This document shows, piece by piece, positions 57,316-64,000 of a stretch of DNA of 64,000 nt (position 1 is the first letter of the stretch; each line of letters opens with the position of its first letter). The notes beneath the pieces are model-generated. The model had not been told where the DNA came from. It saw nothing but the letters and a program-made list of their open reading frames with translations, and made no database searches. Source of the DNA: VAXT01 sp963794605 (GTDB taxonomy: Bacteria > Actinomycetota > Thermoleophilia > Gaiellales > Gaiellaceae); assembly GCA_963794605.1 (NCBI GenBank), contig CAWCEN010000002.1, forward strand, positions 620,001-684,000. The letters run 5' to 3'. Made by a program: the position numbers and the translations under genes.

Positions 57316-57942
57316 CTAGAACTCGTAGCGCTCTTCTTTCCAGTAGTCCGCGTCGTTGTGGTAGCCATAGCGCTCCCAGAAGCCGGGCTGGTCTGACGGG
57401 ACGAGCTCGATCCCGCGCAGCCACTTCGCGCTCTTCCAGAAGTAGCGGCTCGGGATCACGAGCCTGAGTGGCCAGCCGTGCTCCGGGGTGAGCGGCTCGC
57501 CGTCGGCCTCGTACGCGATCAGGGACTGCTCGTCCTCGAGCGCGGCGATCGGCACGTTCGCCGTGAAGCCCTGCTCCGCGTGGGCAACCACGAAGCGGCC
57601 GCTCGGCTTCGGCTTCACGACCTCGGCCAGCGTTGCCCAGCTCACGCCACGGAAGCTCGTGTCGAACCGGCTCCAGCGCGTCACGCAGTGGATGTCGATC
57701 GAGACCTCGGTCGCGGGCAGCGCCTTGAGCTCGTCCCAGCTGAGCGTGACCGGATTCTCGATCTCGCCGAAGACCTTGAAGTCCCAGGTCGCGAGGTCGG
57801 TCTCGGGCACATCTCCCGCGTGGAGCACGGGCCACTTCTCGGTCAGGTACTGCCCGGGCGGCAGCCGCGCGGGGTCGTAGCCGGCGTCCGCGACCTTCTG
57901 CTCTGCCTTTGACCGGAACACGATTCCTACACTAGTGACCAT
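57316..57942 (-). CDS. Sulfite-oxidase-like molybdopterin-dependent oxidoreductase
   Basis: A 208-residue protein (ATG 57942; GTG 57921 gives 201 residues) of the SUOX/YedY fold. The molybdenum-coordinating Cys is in VSIDIHCVTRWSRFDTSFRGV. PLTPEHGWPLRLVIPSRYFWKSAKWLRGIEL is the conserved C-terminal part of the domain. Without a signal peptide or heme domain it is a small cytoplasmic member. The substrate (sulfite, sulfoxide or other) is unknown. The ATG lies in the same CCATGG as the start of the divergent YgfZ-like gene, so GTG 57921 may be the true start. Confidence 0.88.
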   Translation of the reverse strand: MVTSVGIVFRSKAEQKVADAGYDPARLPPGQYLTEKWPVLHAGDVPETDLATWDFKVFGEIENPVTLSWDELKALPATEVSIDIHCVTRWSRFDTSFRGVSWATLAEVVKPKPSGRFVVAHAEQGFTANVPIAALEDEQSLIAYEADGEPLTPEHGWPLRLVIPSRYFWKSAKWLRGIELVPSDQPGFWERYGYHNDADYWKEERYEF

Positions 57943-58702
57943 GGCAACGGCGACGCGCAGAGTTGCGGCCAGGCCGCGCGACTACATCCGGGTTGCGGGC
58001 CCCGATGCGGAGGACTTCCTCCAGCGGATGCTCTCGAACGACGTGAGCGCGGCCCCCTGTCGCGCGATGCTGCTGACGCCCAAGGCTCGCCTGATCGCGC
58101 CGCTCGTCGTCGTGCGCCGCGCACATGACGACTTCCTGCTCCTGACCGAGCCGGGGCTCGGCGAGACCGTCGCTGCAACGCTCCTCCGCGCGAGGTTCGC
58201 GGCCAAGGTCGAGATTGACTCGGAGGAGCACACGTCTGTGATCGTCTTCGGCGAGGACGGGGGCATCTCGAACGAGGAGCTCGGCGAGCCAGGCTCGGAG
58301 CTCTTGGACTCGGAAGTCGCGCCGACTCTCTCAGCCGAGGAGGTCGAACGGATCCGGATCGTGGCCGCGGCGCCGGCCTGGGGCAAGGAGCTCGACGACA
58401 GGATCCTCCCTGCCGAGGCCGGACTCGACGAGACGCATGTTTCGTTCACGAAGGGCTGCTATCCGGGACAGGAGCCGATCGCACGGCTACGCCACCGCGG
58501 CAAAGTGAACAGGAGCCTGCGCGTCCTCGAGGTCGATGGCGCAGACCCCGGCGACGAGGTTCGCCACGGCGAGAAGGTCGTTGGCCGCATCACGAGCGCG
58601 GTGTCCGACCGCGCGCTAGGTTACGTCCGTGTCGAGGTCCCGGACGAGGCGGAGTTTGCCGTTGGGCCGAACGGGAAATCCGCTCGTGTACTTCATGCGT
58701 AG
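57941..58702 (+). CDS. ygfZ: YgfZ/GcvT-like folate-binding protein
   Basis: A 253-residue member of the YgfZ (COG0354) branch of the GcvT fold. The hallmark is KGCYPGQEPIARLRHRG, and FLQRMLSNDVSAAPCRAMLLTPKARLIAPLVVVRR is the family N-terminal pattern. YgfZ proteins bind folate and help repair or assemble [4Fe-4S] enzymes, which agrees with the Fe-S-rich gene content here. The ATG at 57941 (or GTG 57935) follows a possible TACACT -10 box by 7 bp, suggesting a leaderless mRNA. The last residues ARVLHA abut the next gene. Confidence 0.9.
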   Translation: MATATRRVAARPRDYIRVAGPDAEDFLQRMLSNDVSAAPCRAMLLTPKARLIAPLVVVRRAHDDFLLLTEPGLGETVAATLLRARFAAKVEIDSEEHTSVIVFGEDGGISNEELGEPGSELLDSEVAPTLSAEEVERIRIVAAAPAWGKELDDRILPAEAGLDETHVSFTKGCYPGQEPIARLRHRGKVNRSLRVLEVDGADPGDEVRHGEKVVGRITSAVSDRALGYVRVEVPDEAEFAVGPNGKSARVLHA

Positions 58703-58712
58703 GAACTACCCG

Positions 58713-59198
58713 ATGACGCGAATCCAGGGAGTCGTGGTGATCGCCGGGCTGTCCCTCGTCTTCGCGGCCGCCGGCTGCGGCGGAGGCGGTGGCGGGAGCG
58801 AGGAGAGCGAGGAAGGTCCGACGAGCACGACGATCATGGGGACACAGGTGGAGAGCCACGGGACGAAGGACGTCTCGAACGCGACCGAAAAGGTCGAGGT
58901 CGAGCTCGACGACAACTACTTCGGGCCGACGATCCTGAAGGGCAAGCCTGGCCAGATGCTCGAGCTCGAGCTCAAGAACGAGGGCAATACGGCGCACACG
59001 TTCACGCTGTCGGAGCAGAACGTCGACGCGGAGGTCCAGCCCGGAGACGAGACCGAGGTCGACGTCACCTTTCCCGAGAGCGGCGAGCTGAAGTTCGTCT
59101 GCAAGTTCCACGAAGGCGAGGGCATGATCGGAGCGTTGCAGAGCTCGGCCGGGTCGTCCACGCCCACGACGACGACGACCTCGAGCTCGAAGTACTAG
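58713..59198 (+). CDS. Cupredoxin-like lipoprotein
   Basis: A 161-residue exported protein from ATG 58713. The signal peptide GVVVIAGLSLVFAAAGC has a lipobox-like AAGC, then a Gly/Ser/Glu linker. The cupredoxin domain (about 60-145) keeps a type I copper site: His in GNTAHTFTLSEQ, then Cys, His and Met in FVCKFHEGEGMIGAL. A Ser/Thr-rich tail follows (STPTTTTTSSSKY). It would carry electrons on the outside of the membrane. It lies 10 bp after ygfZ and may share its transcript. Confidence 0.85.
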   Translation: MTRIQGVVVIAGLSLVFAAAGCGGGGGGSEESEEGPTSTTIMGTQVESHGTKDVSNATEKVEVELDDNYFGPTILKGKPGQMLELELKNEGNTAHTFTLSEQNVDAEVQPGDETEVDVTFPESGELKFVCKFHEGEGMIGALQSSAGSSTPTTTTTSSSKY

Positions 59199-59340
59199 GC
59201 GGCCGCGGTTAGGCCGGCCCCCAGGTCGGCTCGGGTTTCACCAGCCCGCAACCGGTTCACAACCATTCTGTAGCCCCTTCGGCCGTCGAAGCATCGGAGT
59301 ATTCGGCGGCCATCGGGGTCAGTCGACAGAGGGGAGTGTT

Positions 59341-60855
59341 GTGAAGAGGATGCGTGTACTTGCGGTCGGCGTGCTCGCGGCCGGCATCGCAACGGCCGTC
59401 GCGATCGCGGATCCGGGCGCCCAGACGGGCCCGAGCAGCTCGGAGTCGCCCTATGTGCTGCGTTCCGAGCCGGGCGTCGTCACGAAGTCGATCCTGACCG
59501 TCGGCGATTCGGTCAACCTCAAGCCGGACGGGACGCCGTATCGGATGGTCGGCATCCCGGACGGCCTCGGAGCGTTCGAAAGTGGAGGCGGGACGTTCAC
59601 CCTGCTCATGAACCACGAGCTCGGGAACACGCAGGGGATCGTGCGGGCCCACGGTGCGAGAGGCTCTTTCGTTTCGAAATGGACGATCGAGAAGGGCTCG
59701 CTTCGGGTGCTGCACGGCGAGGACCAGATTCGGACGCTCTTGGTCTGGAACGGGAGCGACTGGCAGGTCTCGAACAACGACGGGGCTCCTACTCGCCTGA
59801 ACAGGCTCTGTTCAGCCGACCTCCCGCCGGTTTCGGCCTTCTACAACCCGGCGACGGGGAACGGCTACAGCGGCCGGCTCTTCCTGAGCGGCGAAGAAGG
59901 TGGTACGCAGGGCAGGCCGTTTGGCCATGTCGTCGACACCGGAGAGAGCTACGAGCTCACGCCGTGGATCGGGAACATGTCCTTCGAGAACATCGTCTCG
60001 CACCCGAACACGGGAAGCGATGCCACCGTCGCCATGAGCCTCGATGACGGGGATGCTTCGGTTGGTCAGCAGGTCTACCTCCACCGTGGGACGAAACAGA
60101 GCTCCGGCAATCCGGTCCAACGGGCCGGACTCGCCAACGGGCAGCTCTACGGGCTCAGGGTGCTGGGTATCCCGCAGTCCGAGTACCAGAAAACGGACTG
60201 GCAGGTGGGCGACGAGTTCGACGTGGCGTTCGTCGATGTCACCGCCAATGCCGGAAACGCGGCGCAGCTCGAAGCTGACAGCCAGGCCGGCGGCGTGACG
60301 AACTTCCAGCGTCCCGAAGACGGTGCCTGGGACCCGGAGAATCCGGGCGACTTCTACTACGTGACCACGTCGTCATTCGGTCCGCTTCCCGCGGAGAATC
60401 GGACAGGTGAGACGCGGCTCTGGCGCCTCCGGCTCGACGATCCGGCCGACCCCGCCCAGGGCGGCACTCTGACGCTGCTCGTCAGCGGACCGGTCGGGAC
60501 GTCCGGCGATCCGAACGCCCCCGGACCGCAGATGTTCGACAACATCACGGTCGACCGCGGCAAGGTGCTGATGGTCGAGGACGTCGGCAACCAGCCGTAT
60601 CTCGGCGGTGCCTGGGTCTACGACATCGCGAGCGGCAACCTGACCCGGGTCGCCGCGCACGATCCGAGTCGTTTCATGCCCGGAGCGCCAGGATTCCTGA
60701 CCCAGGACGAGGAGATGTCCGGGATCATCCCCGCGCCGTTCCTGGGAGCCGGCAAGTACCTGGTGGACGTGCAGGCGCACTACAACATCGCCGGCGAGCT
60801 CGTTCAAGGCGGGCAGCTCCTGCAGCTGCACGTGCCGCCGGGCAAGTTCCGCTAG
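59341..60855 (+). CDS. Secreted PhoX/DUF839-like protein
   Basis: A 504-residue exported protein from GTG 59341. The signal is VLAVGVLAAGIATAVAIA. PhoX/DUF839 features are LLMNHELGNTQGIVRAHGARGSFVSKWTI, FLSGEEGGTQGRPFGHV, FQRPEDGAWDPENPGDFYYVTT and the later MVEDVGNQPYLGGAWVYDI. Known PhoX enzymes are Ca/Fe phosphatases with a beta-propeller fold. Metal ligands cannot be fully assigned here, so activity is inferred from family only. A tRNA gene follows on the other strand. Confidence 0.85.
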   Translation: MKRMRVLAVGVLAAGIATAVAIADPGAQTGPSSSESPYVLRSEPGVVTKSILTVGDSVNLKPDGTPYRMVGIPDGLGAFESGGGTFTLLMNHELGNTQGIVRAHGARGSFVSKWTIEKGSLRVLHGEDQIRTLLVWNGSDWQVSNNDGAPTRLNRLCSADLPPVSAFYNPATGNGYSGRLFLSGEEGGTQGRPFGHVVDTGESYELTPWIGNMSFENIVSHPNTGSDATVAMSLDDGDASVGQQVYLHRGTKQSSGNPVQRAGLANGQLYGLRVLGIPQSEYQKTDWQVGDEFDVAFVDVTANAGNAAQLEADSQAGGVTNFQRPEDGAWDPENPGDFYYVTTSSFGPLPAENRTGETRLWRLRLDDPADPAQGGTLTLLVSGPVGTSGDPNAPGPQMFDNITVDRGKVLMVEDVGNQPYLGGAWVYDIASGNLTRVAAHDPSRFMPGAPGFLTQDEEMSGIIPAPFLGAGKYLVDVQAHYNIAGELVQGGQLLQLHVPPGKFR

Positions 60856-60926
60856 ACGAGAGAGGGCAGATTCAGCGCGGGTCGGGCCCAGATGCCCGGC
60901 CCGCGCAATCCGCGGGCACAGGGCGA

Positions 60927-60999
60927 TGCGCCCGGCATGATTCGAACATGCGACCTCTGCCTCCGCAGGGCAGCGCTCTATCCCCTGAGCTACGGGCGC
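60927..60999 (-). tRNA. tRNA-Arg (anticodon GCG)
   Basis: A full 73-nt cloverleaf. The acceptor is GCGCCCG paired with CGGGCGC. The D arm is GCTC/GAGC. The anticodon stem CTGCC/GGCAG has loop CTGCGGA, so positions 34-36 are GCG (Arg codon CGC). The T arm is GCATG/CATGC with loop TTCGAAT. CCA is not encoded (TCG follows the discriminator A). Most bacteria read CGC with an inosine-modified ACG anticodon, so GCG is less usual. Confidence 0.92.
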
Positions 61000-61061
61000 G
61001 GGGCCACCTAGTCTAGCCGCGTCCGGCAGGGAACTCGGCCGGCCTTGACGAAACAGGCCGC

Positions 61062-61583
61062 GTGGCCGAGCCACCTCAGTTCCTGACCCTGAAATGGAAT
61101 CGCGACCGCACGGAAGGGACCGAGCTCGTCGTGCGCCGCGTCTTCTTCGGCGTGCTCATCCTCGTCATCGTCGCCGGGCTCCTCAACGTCTTCGGCCAGC
61201 GCCCGACGAATTCGTTCGCCTCTGTGCCGGCCGCGAAGCTGCACGTCTTCGCGCCGACGGCTCTGCGCGGCGGCCTCTACTACGAGGGCCGGTTCACGAT
61301 CGACGCGCAGCAGGACATCTCGAAAGCCGTCCTCGTGCTCGATAGCGGCTGGACAGAGCAGATGCAGATCAACACGATCGAGCCAGCGCCCGTCGGCGAG
61401 TCCAGCCGCGACGGGAAGCTCGCTCTCGAGTTCGGCCACATTCCGGCCGGTCAGAAGATCGTCGTCTGGATGCAGTTCCAGGTCAATCCGACGAACATCG
61501 GCCGCCGGTCACAGGACGTCGAGCTCGACGACGACACCACGTCCATCGCACACGTCGACCGCACCGTGACCATCTTCCCCTGA
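61062..61583 (+). CDS. Hypothetical single-pass membrane protein
   Basis: A 173-residue protein from GTG 61062. A short cytoplasmic N-terminus (AEPPQFLTLKWNRDRTEGTELVVRR) is followed by one transmembrane helix (VFFGVLILVIVAGLLNVFG). An extracytoplasmic beta-rich domain of about 125 residues follows, with YYEGRFTIDAQQDISKAVLVLDSGW and GKLALEFGHIPAGQKIVVWMQFQV. No family is recognised. The stop overlaps the DUF421 start by one base (TGATG), so the two are co-translated and may form a complex. Confidence 0.75.
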   Translation: MAEPPQFLTLKWNRDRTEGTELVVRRVFFGVLILVIVAGLLNVFGQRPTNSFASVPAAKLHVFAPTALRGGLYYEGRFTIDAQQDISKAVLVLDSGWTEQMQINTIEPAPVGESSRDGKLALEFGHIPAGQKIVVWMQFQVNPTNIGRRSQDVELDDDTTSIAHVDRTVTIFP

Positions 61584-62029
61584 TGGACATCGTCGTCCGA
61601 GCATTCGTAGCGTTCGTCTTCGTCTTCCTGCTCACACGCCTGATCGGGCGCCGCGAGCTGTCCTCGCTGCAGCCGTTCGACCTGATCCTGCTGATCGTGA
61701 TCGGCGACCTCATGCAGCAGGGTGTGACGCAGAACGACCTTTCGGTCACCGGCATCGTGCTCACGGTCGGCACCTTCGGACTGCTGACGCTGGCCGCGTC
61801 GTACGTCGGGTTCCGTTTCGAGCGGCTCCGGCCGATTCTCGAGCCCGAGCCCTTGATCCTGATCGAGGACGGGAACGTGATCGACAAGAACCTGAAGAAG
61901 GAGCGGATGACGCCCGAGGAGCTCGCGGCCGAGGCCCGGCTGCAGCAGATCGACTCGCTCGAGAAAGTGAGGTGGGCCGTTCTCGAGTCGGGTGGCAAGA
62001 TCAGCTTCATCCCGAAGACCGAGTCATAG
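61583..62029 (+). CDS. DUF421 (YetF-like) membrane protein
   Basis: A 148-residue protein. Three hydrophobic helices lie at the N-terminus (VVRAFVAFVFVFLLTRLIG, FDLILLIVIGDLMQQGV, LTVGTFGLLTLAASYVGF). The family signature is RRELSSLQPFDLILLIVIGD. The soluble C-terminal DUF421 part has PEPLILIEDGNVIDKNLKKERMTPEELAAEARLQ. Related YetF/YrbG proteins are of uncertain function. One-base overlaps with both neighbours (TGATG upstream, TAGTG downstream) make a three-gene coupled unit. Confidence 0.9.
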   Translation: MDIVVRAFVAFVFVFLLTRLIGRRELSSLQPFDLILLIVIGDLMQQGVTQNDLSVTGIVLTVGTFGLLTLAASYVGFRFERLRPILEPEPLILIEDGNVIDKNLKKERMTPEELAAEARLQQIDSLEKVRWAVLESGGKISFIPKTES

Positions 62030-62958
62030 TGCCGCTCTACCTGACCGAAGCTCACATCGAGAAGCTGCTCACGCCGGCCGACGCGCTCGCGGCGATCGAG
62101 GCGTGCTTCCAGCGGCAGGCCCGAGGTTCGATCCGGAATCGCCCACGCCAACGGACTCGCGCCGGCGAGGGCGCGCTCGCGGTCATGTCCGCAGTCGACG
62201 AGGAGCTCGGGCTCGCCGGGCTCAAGTCGTACGCCGCGCTTCCCGCCGGGACGCCGTTCGTCGTCGTGCTCTTCGACCTGGACAAGGGCGACCTCGCGGC
62301 CGTGATCGAAGCCGATCGGATGGGCCAGCTGCGCACGGGCGCCGCGAGCGGGGTTGCGGCCAAGTACCTGGCCCGCGAGGACGCGCGCACGCTCGGCATG
62401 ATCGGCTGCGGCTGGCAGGCCGAGAGCCAGGTCGCGTGCATCCGCGAGGCGCTGCCCCAGATCGAGCGGGTCGTCGCCTATTGCCGCACCGAAAAGAGCC
62501 TGAGCGCCTTCTGCAAGAAGGTCGGCGCGGAGCCCGGCGAGAGCCACCGCGACCCGGCCGAGCAGGATGTCGTCGTCACGGTCACGACGTCCGCCGACCC
62601 AGTCCTGCGCGGCGAGTGGCTGAAGCCGGGCGCGCTCGTCTGCGCCGTCGGCGCGAACCGTCCGAAGGCGCGCGAGCTCGACAATGTCGTCCTGGAGCGT
62701 GCCGTCCTCGTCTGCTGCGACTCGATCGAGCAGGCCAAGATCGAATCGGGAGACCTGATCGAGCCCGTCGAGCGTGGCGTCCTCGACTGGCTCGAGGTGC
62801 ACGAGCTGCACGAAGTCGTCTCCGGAGAGCTCCCGGGACGCAGCTCGCCCGACGACATCGTCCTCTTCAAGTCGAACGGAATCGCCGCATGGGACCTCGC
62901 AATTGGCGCCCGTGCGATCGAGCTCGCGAAGAGGAAGAACGTAGGGCGAAAGCTCTAG
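62029..62958 (+). CDS. Ornithine cyclodeaminase / mu-crystallin family protein
   Basis: A 309-residue member of the OCD/mu-crystallin family from GTG 62029. The N-terminal YLTEAHIEKLLTPADALAAIEACF matches the dimerisation region. The substrate-binding part has LAGLKSYAALPAGTPFVVVLFD. The NAD(P)-binding Rossmann motif is GMIGCGWQAESQVACIREAL, preceded by MGQLRTGAASGVAAKYL. Family members include ornithine cyclodeaminase, alanine dehydrogenase and ketimine reductases; the exact reaction is not predictable. The stop is followed by repeat R4. It overlaps the DUF421 gene by one base. Confidence 0.9.
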   Translation: MPLYLTEAHIEKLLTPADALAAIEACFQRQARGSIRNRPRQRTRAGEGALAVMSAVDEELGLAGLKSYAALPAGTPFVVVLFDLDKGDLAAVIEADRMGQLRTGAASGVAAKYLAREDARTLGMIGCGWQAESQVACIREALPQIERVVAYCRTEKSLSAFCKKVGAEPGESHRDPAEQDVVVTVTTSADPVLRGEWLKPGALVCAVGANRPKARELDNVVLERAVLVCCDSIEQAKIESGDLIEPVERGVLDWLEVHELHEVVSGELPGRSSPDDIVLFKSNGIAAWDLAIGARAIELAKRKNVGRKL

Positions 62959-62983
62959 CGGCTTTCGGAAAGCAGAACGAGAA

Positions 62984-63122
62984 GCCGCCGGAGCCGGGCT
63001 TTGCCCGGCGGGAGGCCCACCCTGCTCGTTTGAATCACGACCCGAAAGGGCGGCTCCTGAGACAAAAGAAGAATCCCTTCGCACGCAAGGAGGGCCCACG
63101 GGGGAACCAGGGGTTCACCCGT
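62984..63122 (-). repeat. Palindromic repeat family, copy R4
   Basis: Reverse-oriented copy, like R3. GCCGCCGGAGCCGGGCTTTG is at one end. GGCGGCTCCTGAG lies in the middle (complement of the CTCAGGAGCCGCC core), and CGCAAGGAGGGCCCACGGGG with AACCAGGGGTTCACCCGT is at the other end. It fills most of the 184-bp gap between the cyclodeaminase homologue and the next gene. Confidence 0.85.
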
Positions 63123-63142
63123 GAAGCGAGCGCAGAGACGCG

Positions 63143-63394
63143 CTAGGTGCGTTCGGCGCGCACGCCGCTGACGACGTCGTCGCCGAGCGCCCGGATCAGC
63201 TCAGGCCGATCCAAGAGCCGCTCCACCTCCTGCGGCGAGCACCGGTTGCGCACGTACGGGTCGTCGAGGATCTCGGCCAGCGTGCGTCCACGCTCGTGCT
63301 CGCGGATCACGTACGCGGCGACCCGGTCCTCGTGGCTCGAACCGCTGAAGAGGAACGAGAAAGGGTTCCGGAAGATTTCGCTGAGCCGCCCCAT
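63143..63394 (-). CDS. Hypothetical protein
   Basis: An 83-residue protein from ATG 63394: MGRLSEIFRNPFSFLFSGSS, then HEDRVAAYVIREHERGRTLAEILDDPYVRNRCSPQEVERLLDRPELIRALGDD. The second part looks like a small helical DNA- or protein-binding domain. No family is recognised by eye. It is divergent from the next gene, with starts only 23 bp apart, so they share a promoter region. Confidence 0.65.
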   Translation of the reverse strand: MGRLSEIFRNPFSFLFSGSSHEDRVAAYVIREHERGRTLAEILDDPYVRNRCSPQEVERLLDRPELIRALGDDVVSGVRAERT

Positions 63395-63417
63395 CGAGGC
63401 GATTGTATCCTGGCCCC

Positions 63418-63759
63418 ATGCGCAAGCTGTCGACCGCTTCGCGGTTCGCGGAGCGCGAGCTGCACGGGTTCGACGAGTCCGGGACCGAGGAGCGCATCGT
63501 CGTCTGGATCGAGCGCAAGGAAGGTGGCGTGTGGGCCGTCGGGCGCGCGGTGAATCCGCAGCACCGGCCGAGCGACGAGCCTCGCGCCGACGACTATGTG
63601 TTCGAGGGGCACGAGCTCGAGGACGTGCTCGAGCAGGCGAACGGGATCCTCGACGACGACGCCCGCGTGTCCGAGGACGACGGCCGGCCCGAGTACATCA
63701 GGCCGTTTACGCGCAAGGAGCTGCTCGGCCCACTCGAGCGCTGGTTCTTCGGCAGGTAG
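63418..63759 (+). CDS. Hypothetical acidic protein
   Basis: A 113-residue protein from ATG 63418 (an in-frame start at 63403 is also possible). RKLSTASRFAERELHGFDES is basic, then VVWIERKEGGVWAVGRAVNPQHRP is a beta-rich part. The acidic end DYVFEGHELEDVLEQANGILDDDARVSEDDGRPE runs to RPFTRKELLGPLERWFFGR. No family is recognised. Its start neighbours the divergent 83-residue gene, and it is 12 bp upstream of the mqnD-like gene on the same strand. Confidence 0.7.
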   Translation: MRKLSTASRFAERELHGFDESGTEERIVVWIERKEGGVWAVGRAVNPQHRPSDEPRADDYVFEGHELEDVLEQANGILDDDARVSEDDGRPEYIRPFTRKELLGPLERWFFGR

Positions 63760-63771
63760 GCTCGCGCCGCT

Positions 63772-64000
63772 TTGCTGATCCGCCTCGGCCACAGTCCCGA
63801 CCCAGACGATGCGTTCATGTTCTGGGGCCTCGCCAAGGGCGAGGTCGATCCGCGCGGGTTCGAGTTCGAGCACGTGCTGCAGGACATCCAGACGCTGAAC
63901 GAGTGGGCGCTCGAGGGCCGGCTCGAGGTGACGGCGATCTCGCTGCACGCGTATCCACACGTGCAGGACCGGTACGTGCTGCTGCCGCACGGCGCGAGCA
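63772..64000 (+). CDS. mqnD: MqnD-like 1,4-dihydroxy-6-naphthoate synthase (partial, runs off the window)
   Basis: Seventy-six residues are visible from TTG 63772. IRLGHSPDPDDAFMFWGLAKGEVDPRGFEFEHVLQDIQTLN is the classic MqnD/MqnA start, with the SPDPDDAFMF ligand-binding motif and LEVTAISLHAYPHV. MqnD works late in the futalosine pathway to menaquinone, the likely electron acceptor of the complex I encoded at 8.5-23.5 kb. The gene continues beyond the window, so length and C-terminus are unknown. A ribosome site is not obvious. Confidence 0.87.
   Translation, partial: MLIRLGHSPDPDDAFMFWGLAKGEVDPRGFEFEHVLQDIQTLNEWALEGRLEVTAISLHAYPHVQDRYVLLPHGAS

Noticed and set aside
54435..63122. Possible CRISPR array from repeated sequence blocks
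   Set aside because: The four copies are about 140-150 bp, far apart, in both orientations and without regular spacers or cas genes.
1..64000. Prophage, integrative element or defence island
   Set aside because: No integrase, capsid, terminase, relaxase, restriction or toxin-antitoxin genes are visible. The only mobile-like DNA is the small palindromic repeats.

Overview
The window is a high-GC bacterial chromosome segment. It carries ordinary housekeeping and energy genes, and no phage, conjugative, rRNA or CRISPR region is visible. GTG and TTG starts, 1-4 bp stop/start overlaps, a 14-subunit complex I, a futalosine-type menaquinone gene and many small actinobacterial-looking membrane and zinc-ribbon proteins suggest a deep-branching Actinomycetota lineage. 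Thermoleophilia (Gaiellales or Solirubrobacterales-like) fits best, but this is inference from gene style and not from a marker gene.

Layout. 0-8.4 kb holds an Mrp-type ATPase, a short Ldh2-like oxidoreductase, and a minus-strand run of translationally coupled genes (MBL hydrolase, small protein, DUF1028 protein, three cupin genes). That run was rearranged by a 569-bp tandem duplication which made a cupin/peptidoglycan-binding chimera. A membrane-bound class III cyclase follows. 8.5-23.5 kb is the complete complex I operon, transcribed nuoA-B-C-D-E-F-G-H-I-J-K-[ureohydrolase-like]-L-M-N on the minus strand. Most junctions are 4-bp ATGA/GTGA overlaps. A ureohydrolase-family gene sits between nuoK and nuoL, and two palindromic insertions interrupt the otherwise gapless operon. 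23.6-28.9 kb holds an A-type Fe-S carrier, a secreted TAP-like hydrolase, a ferredoxin-NADP reductase-like flavoprotein, a zinc ribbon and fumarase. 28.9-34.7 kb encodes exported proteins: a subtilase, a lipoprotein and an Asp-box (BNR) protein.

34.7-41.4 kb is a lipoate block: lipA, lipB and a 2-oxoacid dehydrogenase operon (E1 alpha, E1 beta, E2), with two DUF2007 paralogues and a YciI protein. LipB and LipA would make the lipoyl cofactor carried by the E2. 41.4-51.4 kb is a cluster of small membrane, SHOCT, DUF6325, RDD, LuxR, NfeD, DUF308, flippase, K+ channel and AI-2E proteins of largely unknown purpose. 51.4-54.4 kb has ASCH, NUDIX and a CIRCE-controlled groES-groEL operon. 54.4-63.1 kb holds four copies of a palindromic repeat among a TPR-cyclase, a molybdopterin oxidoreductase, a YgfZ-like protein, a cupredoxin, a PhoX-like protein, tRNA-Arg, a DUF421 protein and an ornithine cyclodeaminase homologue. 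The window ends inside an mqnD-like gene, which fits a menaquinone-reducing complex I.

Quality note: nuoL, nuoD, the ureohydrolase-like gene and one cupin gene each need a single base removed to read through. Three of the four sites are an extra base in a CCC run, so sequencing or assembly error is the simplest explanation for those.
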